Shown piece by piece: positions 23,324-35,149 of a stretch of DNA of 64,000 bases. Both the position numbers and the translations under genes were made by a program. Position 1 is the first letter of the stretch. The number at the start of each line of letters is the position of its first letter. Source of the stretch: Onthophagus taurus (Eukaryota > Arthropoda > Insecta > Coleoptera > Scarabaeidae). The notes beneath the pieces are model-generated. The model was not told the origin of the DNA. It ran no database searches and saw only the letters and a program-made list of their open reading frames with translations. The stretch spans positions 22,697,001 to 22,761,000 of the forward strand of contig NC_091972.1 of NCBI RefSeq assembly GCF_036711975.1. The letters are read 5' to 3'.

Positions 23324-24230
23324 GTCTAGGTCGACTTTTTATTGAAGTTCTTGATGAAATAATTCACATTGCAGTTTCCATTTATTTTGAAATAACCCCC
23401 AAAATTACGGTTGTTTTCCTGTTTTGAATTTTTCGCGTTGTTCCAATACCGGGAATGTAAATGCTTAATTCCTTTGTCCGATGGAACAATACGCTCAAAT
23501 GATCGCTTCAATCGCTTAAAATTGTCAGTGTCGGTGAAACAAAGGTTATTTGACGATCAAGTTAAAACAGGAAGCGACACAAAAAATGCACATGTTTGAA
23601 CGGTATTATCGAAACGTGGAAATTCGCTTCTGGAATTAACCTTACGCAACCGTTTCAATCTGAACGTATACGTCAACAAGCACAGCACAATGAATTTAAT
23701 CAGCATGCGATTAATAATTCAAAACTCGGGTCATAAAAGGACCTTTCCAATACGCGAATAAATCGGGACGATGTTATTAATTCTTAATCCTACCTATTTT
23801 CCGCACATAAAACAACATCGATATTGTAATCCGTTTGCAATTAAAACGCGAGTAAGCGAAGTAGGCTTGTTTTTGGGTCCAACTAATCCAAACTGAACAG
23901 TGCGATGGTTAGTCAGAGTAAGTAGTCCCACGGCTGCCCTAAATCTTTTGAATCCGCGCTGTTGTTATGGCCAGATGTTCGCGAAGCGCGGATTAAACCT
24001 CGGCCTCATAACTCGGTGGCAATTTGTTCGTTTTTAGCCGGCCACAAATCTCCTACGAGCTTTACAGCGGCGTTTGCAGGTAACACAAGCAATTTGCCTA
24101 TGAGCTAAGCTCCAACAGAATCTTTCAGGGTGATCATCGCCCTTTCATGCCTTTTAAAGCAATCAACTTTACAAAGTACGTCCATCCTAAACTTTAAATC
24201 AGATTATTAATTTCTTCATTCGATTTAGAT
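23324..24230. other. no gene recognised
   Basis: After the hAT terminus comes sequence without recognised coding content; 23730-24150 is CpG-richer. Nothing supports a specific call. Confidence 0.45.
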
Positions 24231-24239
24231 ATTGAAATA

Positions 24240-24610
24240 TATGTATTATTAATTACTGTATCTTTAAAACGAATTAAGATATACTGATGAAATAAATAAC
24301 GTTTTAAAGCTAATTTTATGAGTATTTACTATACGAGTATAATTTCTTTTTTCGCATAAATATGGTTTTTATGCCTTTTTAAACGCAAATGTGGATATTT
24401 GATGGTTGTAGATATTAATAGTAAAACATAAATAATCGTATCTTAAGAACGAATTGAGATGTAGTGATGAAGCATTTTGAAGCTAATTTTATGAGTATTC
24501 AATGTACCATACATAATTTCTTATTTCTCGCAAATATGGTTGTTACGATTTATTATGTTTTAACTGTGCATATTTGATAGTTGTAGGTATTAACAATAAA
24601 ACAAAAATAA
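24240..24610. repeat. ~175-bp satellite, left block
   Basis: Two tandem copies share AAGCTAATTTTATGAGTATT, AATATGGTT and TTTGATGGTTGTAGATATTAA; the GTTGTAGATATTAA block recurs about 175 bp apart (24405 and 24580). The same satellite resumes at 26955-27345, so the sequence between is an insertion. Confidence 0.75.
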
Positions 24611-25719
24611 CACAGGCCGACAAAAATTTTAATGTTTTCTAAACCAACAAGTAGACTATACTATCCCGAAGGTTTTTCACGTTCTAAATCCAAATTTAAC
24701 CTCAAAAATACTTCATTACGTAAGGTTTTCAAAATATCTTAGCCAAAATATGTTTGAACGCGCAGTATAAGAAAAAAAAACTGGGTTTTAATAAAACGAT
24801 GCTGGTTCAGAGATATAAAAAATGAAATTAAAACGTAGAAAAATGTGGGAAAAAGTAGAATAAATTAAAGAAGGTGGTTAAATTAAGATTCTTACGTTAT
24901 ATTTTCACTTCACTAAAATGCTGCTTTTAAACAAATTCAACGATGTGCATGCTCTCGTGTTAAGATATCACAACCCAGTTAAGCGCACGCACATGCGCAA
25001 AATACGGTTTCTGGTCGTATTTGTGGTTATAATTCACCATGAGGGAATTAAAAAAAAAATTTTTTTGGAAGTTTTGATATAATTATCCTTTCCCTTTAAA
25101 ACTCTTTTTCAATTATTTAAATATCTTTTTTCTTCTTCGAGATATCATCTATTGAAATTAATAAGTGCATCGGTTTGCTCTGGCCTCGATAAACTGATGT
25201 TGACAAATATGCGAAACTGTGATCAAATATCTAAAAATGAAGCTTTAAAGTTGAAATTTTTAACCATGCATTTATCTTTTAACCAGGAGGTATTCAATTG
25301 AGAAACTGGACATTCAAATTCCAGTTAATTTTTATGAATTTATTTGGTTTGTTAGCAAAGTTATAGTTTTAATGGGAAAACTATAGCAGTATTTACAAAA
25401 ATAAAACGATTGTTTACGAGATTTATTCATTCAAAAAGAGACAATTTTCATATTATTTTTTATTTAAGCTCTATAGCGTTTTATAAGATGAATATCACAA
25501 CCATATTGGATTTTCTACAAAAATTTTTTAAAACGATGGAGTATTGATATAAAAAATATGAGTCGGAAAGCTTATTCTTTAATGAATTTTTTTCTTTTTC
25601 ACCTTGTTACACACGATTTACAGTTTTTGCGTAAAAAAATAGAATAAAGTTGGCCTGCCACTACACGACCGACATTTTTCTAAAATTTGTCCTCAAAGTT
25701 GGCTTGGTTTTTAAAAAAA

Positions 25720-26060
25720 CAATTGATTTTGTTTTAACGCGAACTGTCACTTATTTGGTTAATACTGCTATTTGCTGCTAATTGCTGTTAATTGGTTTTG
25801 GTTGTTGGTTTTGTCTGCAGTTGTTACTTGTTGTTGATTGTTTTTATTTATTGTCGATTGTTGTAAATTGTTGGTAACTGTTGTCGAGCGTTGTTGATTT
25901 TGTTCCTTGGTGTTTGTTCTTGATTGTTGTTGCTAATTTTTGTTGATTGTTGTCGTTTTTTTATTGTTGATTTGTACGTTTGTGTCAATTGTTCTTGGTT
26001 GTTATTAATTGTTACTTTTTATATATGAATATTGTTGACTGTTGTCCGTTGTTAAAAAAA
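25720..26060. repeat. TTGTTGATTG-type simple repeat
   Basis: An imperfect microsatellite-like stretch in which TTGTTGATTG, TTGTTGGT and GTTGTTACTTG variants follow each other for about 340 bp. It lies upstream of the ORF at 26236, inside the satellite insertion. Confidence 0.7.
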
Positions 26061-26106
26061 TTTTAAGATTTTATTGAATTTTATTGAAGACTGTTACTTC
26101 TGTGCC

Positions 26107-26132
26107 TATAACCTGTGTACCAACAGGTTATA
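26107..26132. repeat. 10-bp-arm hairpin
   Basis: TATAACCTGT at 26107-26116 and its exact complement at 26123-26132 surround a 6-nt loop, about 100 bp upstream of the ORF at 26236. Function unknown. Confidence 0.6.
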
Positions 26133-26235
26133 ATAAAAAAATATAAAGGAAACGTATTATATTCTAACGTACACAGCCAAGAAAGGAAAAATAGCGAGAT
26201 TAGACAAAGTACCACCTAATAAAAATGAATATTGT

Positions 26236-26932
26236 TTGGAAGAAATGAGTTCTGTTGAAAGTGAAAAGGACAGTGATTATGAGGATTCTGTTAGTGCCAA
26301 AGACCCTGAACTTTTTCATCAAGATTCATTAGATGATCTTATTCGCGATCTTAGTCTTTCTAAAGATTCAGCATTAATATTGGAATTAGAATTATTGGCT
26401 TCAAGACTTTGGGAGGAACAGGAGAGGAACATGTTGTTACGCGGAACAAAAATTACAGCGTACAGAAAAAGATATGAGGAATTTCTGTAATATTTTTCTA
26501 GTGAAAATTCCTTAGTTTATTTTAATGATATAGAAGGACTTATCAATACATATATCAAGTAGGTGTGTATAAGTCCGATGACTGGCGGCTCTTTATAGAA
26601 ACCTCTAAAGAAAGCCTTAAAGCAGTGTTGCTCCATAACGGTAATAAATACGCAGCAATTGTACCCTATTGGTCATTCCACCAGGCGAAAAGAATCATAC
26701 GAATACCTTCAATTTGTACTCGAAAAAATCAACTACAACATCCATAACTGGTTTATATGTGGTGACTTTAAAATGATCAATATTTTGGTTGATTTACAAT
26801 CCGGAAATTCAAAAAATCCTTGCTTTCTCTGCATTTGGGACAGTCGTGCCCGAGAACAACATTGGATTAAAAAAAAGTGGCCTGAAAGATTTGATTGGAA
26901 AGTTGGTTCCAACAATGTTGTATATACATGAG
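26236..26932 (+). pseudogene. uncharacterised TE-like protein (FLCxWDSRA motif), frameshifted
   Basis: The first frame (26236-26490) is acidic, with a leucine-rich block LIRDLSLSKDSALILELELL. After a stop, other frames continue YKSDDWRLFIETSKESLKAVLLHNGNKYA, then KESYEYLQFVLEKINYNIHNWFICGDFKM and PCFLCIWDSRAREQHWIKKKWPERFDW, ending at 26932. The order of blocks resembles a multi-copy protein family seen in many arthropod and cnidarian genomes whose function I cannot name. Conserved C, H, W and D residues suggest a metal-binding or nuclease fold, but that is speculation. Two or more frameshifts make it a relic. Confidence 0.5.
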
Positions 26933-26954
26933 ACAAAGTATTGTAATCGTGCAA

Positions 26955-27345
26955 AAATTATATTATAGTATAGCGATGAAGCGCAGTACATTTTCAAGCT
27001 AATTTTATGAATATTTAATGTGCCATACTTAAGTTGTTATTTCGCACAAACATGGTTGTTATGCTTTTTTAAACCCGACCACATATTTGATAGTTGTAGA
27101 TATTAATAACAAGACTTAAAAAGTTGTATCTTACGAACAAGTTGAGATATAACGATGAAACACAGAACATTTTAAAGCTAATTTTATCAGTATTCAATAT
27201 GCCATACATAATTTCTTATTACGCACAAACATTGCTGTTATGATTTATTAAGCTCAACTTGTGCGTATTTGATAGTTGTAGATATTAATAGAAAAACAAA
27301 AAAATTGTATCTTAAGAACGAATTGAGTTTTGAGAATTTAATATA
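26955..27345. repeat. ~181-bp satellite, right block
   Basis: Two further copies of the 24240-24610 satellite: GATAGTTGTAGATATTAATA recurs about 181 bp apart (about 27090 and 27272), with AGCTAATTTTAT and GCACAAACAT shared blocks. Continuity with the left block defines the insertion between them. Confidence 0.75.
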
Positions 27346-28490
27346 TTATTAATCTGCATAGCTATCGAAGATGTAGAGAAATCGTTGACCTTCGAAAATA
27401 AATCTTAAGGATTAACGTGACGTCGTGTAATTCAAATTTTGAATAATTAATTGTCAGGATCGAGTTGATGTATGGCCGGTAGTGTCACGAGTCCGTACTA
27501 TTATAATATAAATAGGAGGTGCGAGAAAGTAAGTGACCGTCCATCCATCATTGGAGACCATGATGAAGCGAGCTACCGACGACGTGACAGTTATATGAAC
27601 TGTCGGCCGAGGAACTTTCGGACCAGCCGAGGACAGGGTTTTTTTCCTTATTCGGGATAGGACACCACGAAACGTCTTCTTTTTGCGGTTAAAAAAGATC
27701 GCCCTACCCATTTTTCTTTTGCTCCCTCCTCATTGGAGATAACTCAATTTCTTTTCAGCAAAGAAACCTACAACGACAAGGACGAGCAAGGTGAAAGGAG
27801 AACAACTCGAATAGGTGTAATTATATCGTTAGATGGGATCCTCGATTCCTTTTGCAAACAACGTCAAGACACGAGCGACCTCCATCCGGCCACTAATTCC
27901 TAATATGAAGGGGAATTAGGGGTTTCCCCTTTAGTAAGTAAAACTTGGTGGATGGCCGGAACTGGTTATGTACTAAGCTGTGAGCATGCTACCATAATTT
28001 ACTCTTGTTGAATGTTGTAAGCTTAGCAATTAAGATTGAAAGTAACCTGGAAACTAGGTATAATAAAATATTTGTCCACATAAAAAAGGTATTGCTCGAT
28101 AATAAAATATATATCTAACCATTTCGTTGTGATGACAAGATTTATTGATCTTTCATTTATAGCTAAACGCACACCTATTAAATTATTCACCATATACTAA
28201 AACCAGATCACCTAAATTGAGGCCATATCCATATATAGTTCATTAAATTTAATATATTTACCCATTTATAAAATTAATTCAATCGTTTATTAGATTGCCC
28301 ACAAATATTCATTGAACCACGCAATTTCTATTTTTTTTGCTTTTTTTTATTTTGGAATGTGATTTGAATCCATTACCTTCTCTGTATGATCTCATACTCA
28401 TAGTAGGTGATGAGTATGAGATCAACAGGTGATCGATTTGGTTAATAGTTTTATCAACTTATGTATATGGCAATGTTGTAATTTTTACCA
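27346..28490. other. no gene recognised
   Basis: A CpG-richer stretch at 27430-27960 contains overlapping open frames on both strands with no familiar domain. The rest is AT-rich. A perfect hairpin lies at 28388-28423. Confidence 0.45.
28388..28423. repeat. perfect 14-bp-arm hairpin
   Basis: GATCTCATACTCAT at 28388-28401 is followed by an 8-nt spacer and its exact reverse complement at 28410-28423. It sits about 70 bp left of the copia LTR. Confidence 0.85.
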
Positions 28491-31400
28491 TGTTGCGTTG
28501 GAAGGAATAAAATAATTTAATACGTGTTGTGCCATCTAGTGGCTAAAGAAACAAGTTTTCTTTGAAGGATTTAACAAGTGATTTAGAAAAAATGAGTGGA
28601 ACCGTCCGTTGATAAAAAAATACTAATGCACATAATAACTTGTAAAACATCCGCAGATATGTATAAAAAATTATGTAACATACATCAAAAGGATAATGAA
28701 AAACAAAAATGTGCACTGTTACGAGAGCTTTTTAATTTCACATTTGAGAAGCCATCCGCAATGTCACTATACATAATTAAAATGGAAAACCTAGCTTATT
28801 GCTTGAATATTTTGAAACAATCGATTGATGACGAAATGTTGATGTCGAAAATTTTAACAACGTTGCCGGAAAATTACAAATTCTTCAGAACGGCTAGGGA
28901 ATCTACTTCCGTGCATGACCGAACCTTAACAAATTTAATCGCAAGATTGATATCAGACGAAATAATGATAAAAACTAAGGACACTGAGGAATCAACATCA
29001 TTTACGACAACAGAAAAAAAATTTTAGATGTAAGAAAACCAGGTCATATTGAGCGGTTTTGCAGAATGAAGCCAACAAGTAGGGATACTGATATTACATG
29101 TTATCGGTGTGGCATAGACATATTGCAAAAAAGTGCATACAACAAGTAGTACAGAAAGAAGACCATTCCGAAAAAGACTGCAATTTCAGAAATACAGAAA
29201 ACAAGAATGCGAAGGAATAAAGCAAAGGAAATATACAACCAAAAGGTGTTTATTGTGGATTCTGGAGCGTCGAGCTGGGAATAATGGCAGTTTATTGCAA
29301 AACTTGAAAAAGAACACAACGAAGGTTGGTATCGTAAAGAGGGACCAGGTGATTCAATCAGAGGGTTTGGGGTTAATAGAAGGAGAAATTTGTATTTTGG
29401 AAACATTATTTGTACCAGAACTGACTAAAAACTTGTTATCGGTAAATGCCATAACAGAAAAGGAAGATGAAGTCACATTTCAGAACAAGAAGGTGAAGAA
29501 AATGTCTACTATACTCAGTAGACATCATCAACACGTAGCAAAAAGAAGAACCTTATTGTGTAAATACTACTAACTTAGACGATTGGCATAGGAAATTGGG
29601 ACATCTCAGTTTGGAAAATATGAAAAAACTACAGAAAATAAGTAAGGGACTTAACCCCAAACAAAAGGATTATGACAAGTTTAAAAACAATGTTTGCGAG
29701 ATGTGTTTAAAGGCAAAACATGCAAGAAATCCATTTAACGAAACAAGATTTGTGGACCTACCGATCCTGCTACCTTTGACGGAATGAACTATTTTATTAC
29801 ATTTTTAGATGATTATACTCATTTCACAACAGTTTACTTATTGAAAGGCAAGTTTGAGGCTGTAGATGCGATCAAGAACTACATAAGTGAAGCTGAAAAC
29901 AGGTGGGGTCTAAAAACTCATAAAATAAGATGAGACAATGAACAAGAATACGTAAACTGAATTGGATAAAGAAAAAAGGTATAGTTTTGGACTGTACAAT
30001 TCCGTACACACCACAACTAAATGGAAAAGCAGAAACTAAACCAAACAATACTGAAGAGAGCAAGATCTCTTATCTTTGAAGCAAAAGTAAGGAAGGAATT
30101 ATAGGGAGAAGCAGTGAGAGCTTACTTACAGTGTCAGCTTACTTAATAAATAAATTACCAAAAGCAAATAAACAAAAAACATCATATGGAATGTGGACAA
30201 ATAATTACATACCAATTTTTGGAATTCCTGCTAAACTAGACGAACGAAGTAGAAAATATACAATATTCGTTGAATACGCACCAAATGGGTACAGATTGTT
30301 TGATAATGATCGTTGTGTCTAGGGATGTAAAGTTCGAAAATAGAGGAAAATGGATACTAAAGAACGGAGACGATTGACAGAAGAGGAATTGAAATCTGAA
30401 GAAGGAAAATCTGACACAGAATTTGAGAAAGAGAAAGACGAAGAAAAAAATATTGAAAAGGAAGAAGAAAATAGTATATCAAAAGAGGAAAACATACGAG
30501 GGGAATCGGAAAGTAATGAAAATGTTATAGAAGAAAAGAAAGATCAAACGAAAAGACATCAAAGTAATAGAAGACAACCAGAAAAATTGAAAGATTATGT
30601 TCATTTGACTTTTGAAGAAGCAACCCAAGGGAAAGATAAGGAAAACTGGAAAAAAGCCATAGAGGAAGAGAAAACATCTTTAAAGGAACACAAAGTTTGG
30701 ACATTGGTCGAAAGAAAGGATGCACACCAATTGATTTTTAAATTTAAAGAAGACGAATTGTACAATGCTATATTAGTGGTTAGAGGATCCGAACAAAAGT
30801 TTGGAGAAGATTTTAAAGAGACATACGGTCCGGTAATTGGAAACAATGCTATAAGAATGATTTTTGCAATAGCTGCACAAAAAACGACCAAATAATAAAG
30901 TTCGACATAAACACGGCATTTTTATATGAAGAGTTAACCGAAGATACATACATGGAAGTACCTCAAGGGTACAAACATGACAATAAAGCTAAATCGTGCG
31001 TTATATGGACTGAAGCAAGCACCATTGAAATGGAATGAAAGACTGACAAATTTCCTAAAAAGTGTTGGTTTAGAAACAATTAAAACAGAAAGGTGTAACC
31101 AGACGGGTTATTAATACGGCAAGACATAAATAAAATTAAAGTGATACTTAAAAAATGTAATGACGAATTTAAAATTAAAATAGGGGAAAATCCAAAGTCA
31201 TTCTTAAACGTTTTAATAAGGCCCGACGAAAAGATATTGTTTTTGTACCAAAATGTGACTGAAATATTAAATAAATACAACATGACCGAGACGCGAATAA
31301 AAAAAATGTCTTTAAGTAAAGGTGACGTAAGCGAAAAACAAAATTAAAAAGACATGAATGAACAACAAAACTATCCGTATCGTGAAATAGTTGGAAGTTT

Positions 31401-32110
31401 ACTTTACCTAACTCAGAAAACAAGACCAGATTTAACTTACTCAGTTAATTTTGTTAGCAGATTTATAAATAAACAAAAAACTATATAAATAACGTGAAAC
31501 ATGGTGAATTAAACAATGGTCAAAAGATCCGTGAAATTAAATATGATGTAAATACAAAGTATGACGAATAAACCGTGTATAGTGACTCTGATTTTGCAGG
31601 TGATATCAACTCTGGGAGAAGTACTACAGGGTATATAATATTTTTCAATGGAGGACCCGTTAGCTGGGCTACTCGAAAACAGCCAATGAACAGCACTGTC
31701 AACTACCGAGGCAGAATAAATTTCAGCAGCAGAGTGTTGCAAAGAACTAATTTATATAAAAACTTTCTTAAAGGAACTGTTAAACGTAGACATTAAGGCA
31801 ACATTGAAAGTAGACAACAGAAGTGCCATTACTCTTGTTAAAAATGGCATTGTAAATCGGAAAAGAAACCATATAGATGTTTGTTATCATTTTATAAATT
31901 AAAAAGTTAACAAGGGTATAATGAATATAGAATATATAAGTGCAGAAAAACAAATAGCTGATGTTTTTACTAAACCACTTGATTTTGTTAAGTTCAAGTC
32001 CTTTATTGATTCGTTTAAGTATGATTCAAATGATGTAAATGAAAAAACATATTTTCTTATTTAAGGGGAGGATGTTAGAAGGAATAAAATACTTTAATAC
32101 GAGAATGTTA
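28491..32110 (+). mobile_element. Ty1/copia LTR retrotransposon, decayed
   Basis: The 5' end reads TGTTGCGTTGGAAGGAATAA at 28491. A polypurine tract AAGGGGAGGA (32063-32072) is immediately followed by TGTTAGAAGGAATAAAAT at 32073, the start of the 3' LTR; the two starts align for about 30 bp. Between them lie gag, protease, integrase, RT and RNase H in copia order. The 5' LTR and leader look shortened because gag begins within about 100 bp. The 3' LTR end is not clear. Confidence 0.85.
28590..32035 (+). pseudogene. copia gag-pol polyprotein, multiply broken
   Basis: Gag (28596-29025) has the copia UBN2-type region (ILMHIITCKTSADMYKKL; LLRELFNFTFEKPS). A zinc knuckle remnant (CYRCG) follows near 29100. 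The pre-integrase block WHRKLGHLSLENMKKL is at about 29585, followed by a Cys pair (CEMC). Integrase reads FLDDYTHFTTVYLLKGK at about 29800. An acidic linker rich in E/K spans 30350-30560. RT begins with ATQGKDKENWKKAIEEE and includes AFLYEELTEDTYMEVPQGY near 30915. RNase H shows YSDSDFAGDINSGRSTTGY at about 31577 and IADVFTKPLDF near 31950. More than ten stops and frameshifts make it inactive. Confidence 0.85.
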
Positions 32111-32159
32111 TTAAACTATTTTTCTAAACTACAGCCAGTGCTCACTAAATTAAAAGTAA

Positions 32160-32600
32160 AACCCAACATACCACCATATATCTATATGCAGCAAATATAA
32201 TCAGTGTTAAAGAAGTGTCCTTATGTCCTACTTATGCATTGAAGTCCCTTGTAGCAATTGTAACGCCGCGCTCTATATCTGTTAGCGTCAAATTGGCGTG
32301 TAAACCGTCAAATACGTCTAACGTATAACCTATATAGAAAATAAAAATTTTTCTAACGATGGCAGTAGCTTTGGTAGTAGTCCATTACTATGGCAATAGA
32401 CATGTTACACGTAAATTTTGGAAATAACAGTCAAATCACGACCCTGCGTAGTTACTGCCATAGCAGTCGACTGCTACGTGTAACGTCGTCTTTACTTTAT
32501 ATCGGTTGCAAATTAAGCATTTGGTACAAACTTCGAAGTCGAATTTTTTCATATCTATATATAAAAGCTTGTAAACGCCCCAAGGGCCTCACTTGAGATT
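32160..32600. other. no gene recognised
   Basis: Sequence between the copia 3' LTR and the LINE 3' end. It contains several short CpG-bearing stretches but no recognised domain. Confidence 0.4.
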
Positions 32601-33345
32601 GTCCGTCATTTCATACCATTCCCATCTCTTTATCCTTATCGACACGTGTTAAATGCAGACAGTAAACAATTATTAACTGATGCATTGATTTTATCTCATT
32701 TTAAGCACTGTGACTCGGTCTATGGTCTCTGCTTAACTAAAGAGCAGCTAAGAAGGGTGTAGTATATCCAGAATAGTTGCCTCAGGCTGATTTATTGTAT
32801 TCAAAAATATCAGAGAGTTTCACATAAGTTGACGGAGTGTGGTTGGCTCAATATGCATAATAGGATGACTCTACATAGAGGAGTAATTTATTTCAAAATC
32901 TTAAAAGACAAAATTCCTGTTTATTTAAGTAATACAATAACCTATCGTACTGATGTACATAATGTCAAATTCGCAGAAAAGATGCACTTGCGGTGCCCCG
33001 TCACACGTCGACTGCTTTTCGGAGTTCATTTACATACGACTTCACAGTTTTTTGGAACACCCTTCCTCGCCCAATAAAAGTGTCAAATTTAAAAAATTAA
33101 ATACAGACGGTATATATGTGAGCGACAGACGAGATCGAATTAGTTTTTCTTTTTATACTTAGTTATATAATTTTTTGCGCTGGTACGAATTATTTGTAGT
33201 GGTACATAGGAGCCAGGGGAAGAGCAGGCCTCACCACCAAGGTGTTGCCTGACCTGGCAACCTAATTAACCTTCTTATTTTTCTTTATTATGTAAAGTAA
33301 TTTATATGTAAAAGATTTTTGAGGGTTAATAAATTGCATTATTTT
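32600..33345 (+). pseudogene. LINE RT C-terminal domain and 3' UTR fragment
   Basis: Translation in shifting frames gives VQYIQNSCLRLIYCIQKYQ and then HKLTECGWLNMHNRMTLHRG and YRTDVHNVKF. These align block for block with the C-terminus of the LINE at 55.5 kb (VQNACLRFIFGIRKYD; YKLTEVKWLNM; YRTDIHNLNL). It is therefore a 5'-truncated relative. A 3' UTR of about 200 bp ends near 33345 in ATT-rich sequence. Confidence 0.75.
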
Positions 33346-33399
33346 TATTATTTCTTTTTCTTATACTTACATTAATATTAAATGAAAGCTTTAAGTAGT

Positions 33400-33860
33400 T
33401 GCTCAGTATTTTCCAATTCTTTAATTTGTACACTTAACTCTGCTAACCATGCCTAGAGAAGAACCTCTCGGCTTTCATTGTTGATCGATTATATTCTTCA
33501 GAATATCTTGTCCTCAACTCTTTCGCCCATCATCCTTGTCGCGGCATCGCAATCCATGTGTGATGTTCTGGTGTCGCGAATGCAGTATTCTTCCAATACT
33601 TTCCAGCCCTCTATATGATCTTAAAAGTTAGATCGTGATGTAACGTTGCCTCTTGACGCCAGGACTAAGTTGCGACCTTTTAAATCTATTTTGCTGTCCA
33701 TTTGCTTGTTCCATTTGAACATTTTTGCGCTGAAATCACAAGCGACAACAATCCTTCCGTTTTCCATATTGCATTTTCCAATAGATTTCGTTTTCCCTAG
33801 AACTCCGAAATTATTTTCTTCGGTATGAAGTAGCAGGAGATGTAGTACCCTGAAGGATTA
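33400..33860 (-). pseudogene. unrecognised decayed coding remnant (minus)
   Basis: On the minus strand three consecutive frames join into protein-like text: RDTRTSHMDCDAATRMMGER (about 33560-33500), then EEYNRSTMKAERFFSR (about 33490-33440), then AWLAELSVQIKELENTEQLL (about 33440-33380). The last part looks helical or coiled-coil. The one-base shifts without splice signals point to a pseudogene or dead TE gene rather than exons. I do not recognise the family. Confidence 0.4.
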
Positions 33861-34499
33861 GAAACTCTTCTGTTAAGATTGCCATTCTTATTTCAAAAAA
33901 ATAAAGAATTATATAACTAAGGGTGACAAGACACTGATATAAGCTGGATACTAGATAAAGATTATAACATTGACCTTACTAATAAAACTGAATAAAAATT
34001 TAGATTTTTATATTAAGTAGAACGTTACATTACACCCAAAATTAACGAGAATTATCTGTAACATTAATATGTATTTAATAATAACACGTATCTGATAGAA
34101 CTTAATTACTTCATCAATTATATCAATTTAAACATATATAACTACTCTCTATTATTCTGTTTATGATTTGAATTCTTGCGATACTGTAATATTTATATCT
34201 AAAATTAATTGAAACGTAATTAAATTTTTAATCTATTTTAATTAAACTAATTGTGTTTGATTTTATTAGATTATAAACATGATAGCTGGTTTAGCACAAT
34301 GACATAGGAATATAATATAAACCATGCTACTGATGGTGCATTAATAATAGATAATTCCCACAAATTGACGTTAAACACCAGAAACCACATTGTAACAGAA
34401 ATTTTCCAAACTAAACCAGCTTATTTTGATGAAAACTGAGCGACTCAAAATATGTAAATGATTACATTTAAAAACATGCATGTATTAAAATAATTCTTT

Positions 34500-34505
34500 A
34501 TTATT
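34500..34505 (-). terminator. poly(A) signal of cuticle gene
   Basis: AATAAA on the minus strand, 57 nt past the stop codon of the cuticle protein gene; the only canonical signal in the first 100 nt downstream. Confidence 0.65.
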
Positions 34506-34561
34506 TTTGTTTCAAATATAAAACATGAATTAATCAAAAATATTTACGCAACTTTTGAACA

Positions 34562-35046
34562 TTACTCATCTTCGGTGGGTTTATGTTCTTCAATGAATTT
34601 CAGTGCACGAGCAATGATTGGAGATGGTTGTGGAGGAATTGGAAGTACATCTCCTTGCGCTTGAAAACCATTTTCGTTCGCAATGTATTCGATTTTAACC
34701 GGTGTACCATCAGGGGCTGTATAACTATAAGACCCAATTACTTCTTGAACTTGCCTCTCAATTTTATCGTCCACTTGATCTGGAATCGTCTTCAACACGG
34801 CACTTTGTTCTACGGTGATGCCATTTCCGGTTTCAAAATTATTGGTGAAGGTTCCATCGAAGCCGCTGTCGGTTAATTGGCTTACAATTAGAATTGGTTC
34901 TTCTGGAGAAGTATTCTTGCCATATTTTTGGTTTTCTGGTAGTGGAATTGAAAGAGCAATTCCAGAAAGAGCTAACACAAAAACCTGAAAAGAAAATGGT
35001 TAACGACAAAGTAAAATGAAGAAAGAGATGTTACCAGGGTCTTCAT
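34562..35046 (-). CDS. RR-1 cuticle protein (CPR family), two exons
   Basis: The CDS is complement(34562-34984, 35035-35046), giving 144 residues. Exon 1 encodes only MKTL; a 50-bp GT-AG intron (phase 0) separates it from exon 2, which is typical of insect cuticle genes. Residues 1-16 form a signal peptide (MKTLVFVLALSGIALS). The Rebers-Riddiford chitin-binding domain runs from about FETGNGI (residue 54) to GSYSYTAPDGTPVKIEYIAN at 88-107 and NGFQAQGDVLP. The short GFQAQG-D-LP form and the acidic, proline-poor body fit RR-1, as found in flexible or endocuticle proteins. The product is expected to be secreted by epidermis and bind chitin. There is no break in the frame. Family certain, individual orthology not. 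Confidence 0.95.
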
Positions 35047-35074
35047 TGTGGTATGAATGAATTTCTTCAGATCT

Positions 35075-35112
35075 ACTGATGATGAACTTGGAGTCGTTTC
35101 GGTCTTTATATA
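35075..35112 (-). promoter_or_regulatory. TATA box and TCAGT initiator of cuticle gene
   Basis: On the minus strand TATAAA lies at 35110-35105 and the arthropod initiator TCAGT at 35079-35075. The spacing of about 31 nt is right for TATA to start site. The predicted 5' UTR is about 30 nt to the ATG at 35046. Confidence 0.75.
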
Positions 35113-35149
35113 CGAATCAAGAGATCTGCAAAAAATAAACTTGAACAAT

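Larger units (their letters stand above)
24611..26950 (+). mobile_element. unclassified insertion in satellite
   Basis: About 2.3 kb separates two blocks of the same satellite. The left edge begins near CAGGCCGACAAAAATTTTAA, followed by about 1.5 kb of AT-rich non-coding sequence and a conserved-looking protein fragment at 26236-26930. The right edge ends abruptly in coding sequence. I see no terminal inverted repeats, LTRs or poly-A, so the class is open; 3' truncation is likely. Confidence 0.5.

Noticed and set aside
25720-26060. TTG/GTT-rich tract as coding poly-Leu/poly-Cys or antisense poly-Gln sequence
   Set aside because: Stops interrupt all frames and the unit length varies; simple repeat fits better.
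34583-34876. Plus-strand ORF over the cuticle gene
   Set aside because: Antisense shadow of a well-supported spliced gene with signal peptide and RR-1 domain.
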